A DNA stretch of 6,262 nucleotides from an uncultured bacterium (GTDB lineage Bacteria > Spirochaetota > Brevinematia > DTOW01): NCBI GenBank assembly GCA_937928175.1, contig CALFVP010000071.1:1-6262 (forward strand). Reading direction: 5' to 3'. The notes below the pieces were generated by a model. It searched no databases. It had not been told where the DNA came from and saw nothing but the letters and a program-made list of their open reading frames with translations. The first letter of the stretch is position 1. Each line of letters begins with the position of its first letter. Positions 4,725 to 6,262 of the stretch are shown here, piece by piece. A program made the translations under genes and the position numbers.

Positions 4725-6262
4725 TTACTTTATACCTTTTATAACTATATTAGTAAATCCTATGTTTGCTTTATAGTTCTCACCTCCGTTGTTATCCCAA
4801 GTACCACTACCATTGTTGAATACTATCTCGTAATAACTACCTACAACGTTTATATTTTTTACCCACCACCCATCTCCTTCATTTGACATACTTTCACCTG
4901 GCACAGTAGTCCAACTACTACCATTATAGTAATGAATATTAACCGTACTCCAATCAGGCCTATAGTATCTAACTTTCACAGTCACTGGAAATGAAGATGT
5001 ATTTATATCTCCTAAGTTAACTATGTTATTACTTACATACACATAGCTTGACCAAGAAATTTTCGAAATATAATCTTTTCCTTTATTGTTATCCCAACTA
5101 GATCCATTGTTAAATACAAAATCAATTTTATCTAAAACATTAACGGTTTTTCTCCACCACCCATTTCCTAAATTCGTCATTGCTTGACCTGGTAAAGTAG
5201 TCCATCCTGAACCTCCATCATAATGAATATTAACTAAATTCCAACCGTTAGCGTTAAAGTAATTCACAATTACATCTGTAGATGGAAGGTTAGTTAATGT
5301 AAAACTAACCTGATTAGTTACACTAATATTGTTTGAAACATCTTTAGCGAAAACCCTAACAAGATTCGTTGTATTCAAAGATAAGTTAGTCGTATAACTC
5401 CAACTGGTAGTACCACTAGCTAAAACAAAAGGAGAACCGTTAATAGAAATTCTCACTTCACTCACTCCACTTCTATCATCTGAAGCAGAACCGTATATAG
5501 TAATATTCGTTTGGTTAACAATAATCTGATTACTAGATGGGTATACAATACTAACGCTCGGAGCATTAGTATCAATTGTACTAGGAATACCTTCATTCGA
5601 AGTTAATCCCCAATCGTACGTAATATCGGCAAATTGCCCACCAACTACACTCAAATTTCCACCAGGATACCAATCAATCCCATTTTTTCTTATCTTAAAT
5701 TCTATTTTTCTACCAGATGGCACATTAGTACTTGTCCATACCCATATGTTCCTATTATTACTATCAACTCCCTTAAATACCATAGGAGTTGACGGCTCAC
5801 TACCCCACCAAGCCATCCCTGGAACTTTATTATCCGGATCACTATAACTTGTTGGTGGAGAATAACTACCACACACACCAACCCAGTTATTACCACCAAC
5901 AAATGACCTTACAACTATTGTTGTTATAGGTACTGTTCCTACGTACTTTATTACATAACTCAACGTAGCATCGTTAAACTCTACTTGGTACGGCCCAGAA
6001 ACAGGTGCTTCAAACGTTATAGGATCAACGCTACTTTCAATAGCAGTACCACTAACAGGTAAAAAAGTACCAACTTCATCATTGTCACCAAAAATCTTAT
6101 TCGCACTACCCCAACTAACATTAAAACTAACGTTCACGCTACCAGGACTAGAAACATTTATATTACCTCTCCACAAGTTACCAATAACTCTAGTCATAGT
6201 ACTACTGTACGTACCACTTATTGAAACAGAATCAGCAGGACTGGGGTAATTATAAACTAACA
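4725..6262 (-). CDS. Multidomain starch-binding protein with two C-terminal CBM25-type modules, N-terminus outside window
   Basis: The frame is open to the right edge without a stop (about 512 residues visible), so the ATG at 6197 is most likely internal. Five beta-rich modules follow: two unassigned ones (6262 to about 5940, and 5936 to about 5607), an Ig-like domain (about 5564-5292) with the SGVSEVRISING and NLVRVFAKDVSNN patterns of bacterial Ig repeats, and two CBM25-like modules (5279-5007 and 4988-4728). Each CBM25 copy has VNIHY, W-T-PG, GDGWW/GNGWW and NNG followed by WDNN, the aromatic and acidic pattern of granular-starch-binding domains in amylases. The unassigned modules have a sandwich-like pattern loosely resembling SusE/X25 starch-binding domains, which is inference. 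No catalytic domain is visible; an extracellular GH13 amylase or pullulanase upstream is likely but unproven. There is no C-terminal anchor, since the protein ends right after the last module. Abundant Asn, Ser, Thr and Trp and a single Cys fit an exported protein. Confidence 0.88.
   Translation of the reverse strand, partial: LVYNYPSPADSVSISGTYSSTMTRVIGNLWRGNINVSSPGSVNVSFNVSWGSANKIFGDNDEVGTFLPVSGTAIESSVDPITFEAPVSGPYQVEFNDATLSYVIKYVGTVPITTIVVRSFVGGNNWVGVCGSYSPPTSYSDPDNKVPGMAWWGSEPSTPMVFKGVDSNNRNIWVWTSTNVPSGRKIEFKIRKNGIDWYPGGNLSVVGGQFADITYDWGLTSNEGIPSTIDTNAPSVSIVYPSSNQIIVNQTNITIYGSASDDRSGVSEVRISINGSPFVLASGTTSWSYTTNLSLNTTNLVRVFAKDVSNNISVTNQVSFTLTNLPSTDVIVNYFNANGWNLVNIHYDGGSGWTTLPGQAMTNLGNGWWRKTVNVLDKIDFVFNNGSSWDNNKGKDYISKISWSSYVYVSNNIVNLGDINTSSFPVTVKVRYYRPDWSTVNIHYYNGSSWTTVPGESMSNEGDGWWVKNINVVGSYYEIVFNNGSGTWDNNGGENYKANIGFTNIVIKGIK
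4728..5279 (-). repeat. Tandem duplication of CBM25-coding module
   Basis: Two segments (5279-5007 and 4988-4728) encode homologous modules of about 87-91 residues joined by a short linker. Shared residues include VNIHY, the WTT-PG pair, GWW and NNG followed by WDNN. At DNA level a 14-base identical block, taatgaatattaac, occurs at 4930-4943 and 5221-5234, 291 bases apart in register. The copies have otherwise diverged, so the duplication is not recent. Confidence 0.85.

Noticed and set aside
5702..5902. - strand frame shifted within the starch-binding gene
   Set aside because: It overlaps a convincing module in another frame of the same strand, and its Val/Ile-rich translation has no domain pattern.
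6195..6197. ATG as start of the starch-binding protein
   Set aside because: The frame continues without a stop to 6262, upstream residues form a beta strand of the same module, and there is no Shine-Dalgarno or signal peptide.

Overview
This is an AT-rich bacterial window with strong AGGAGG-type ribosome binding sites. It holds four housekeeping genes and the C-terminal part of a large starch-binding protein. From left to right: the end of dxs (isoprenoid precursor synthesis, + strand, N-terminus outside the window); scpB (chromosome segregation, - strand); acpP (acyl carrier protein, - strand); hppA (membrane ion-pumping pyrophosphatase, + strand); and a partial - strand gene for a multidomain beta-rich protein ending in two CBM25-type starch-binding modules, whose N-terminus lies beyond the right edge.

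Transcription layout: dxs and scpB converge and overlap tail to tail by 9 bases. acpP and hppA diverge from a spacer of about 130 bases in which a sigma70-like promoter and a strong Shine-Dalgarno can be read for each gene. acpP is followed by a compact intrinsic terminator, and scpB starts only 7 bases after its T-run, with no visible ribosome binding site. hppA and the starch-binding gene converge across a 62-base gap filled by a nested inverted-repeat element, probably a bidirectional terminator.

Organism: MEP-pathway isoprenoid synthesis, a pyrophosphatase carrying the K+-independent (H+-pumping) signature, and a starch-binding protein suggest a saccharolytic bacterium that economises energy by recycling pyrophosphate. 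Low GC and these traits would fit an anaerobic spirochaete-like lineage, Thermotogae or Dictyoglomi. The sequence alone does not decide between them, and this placement is inference.

The genes do not form one pathway. No mobile element, CRISPR array, tRNA or rRNA was seen. The parts most worth following up are the two unassigned beta-rich modules of the starch-binding protein, the acpP-terminator-scpB junction, and an extra glutamate in the ion-gate helix of HppA. I found no convincing undescribed multi-gene system.
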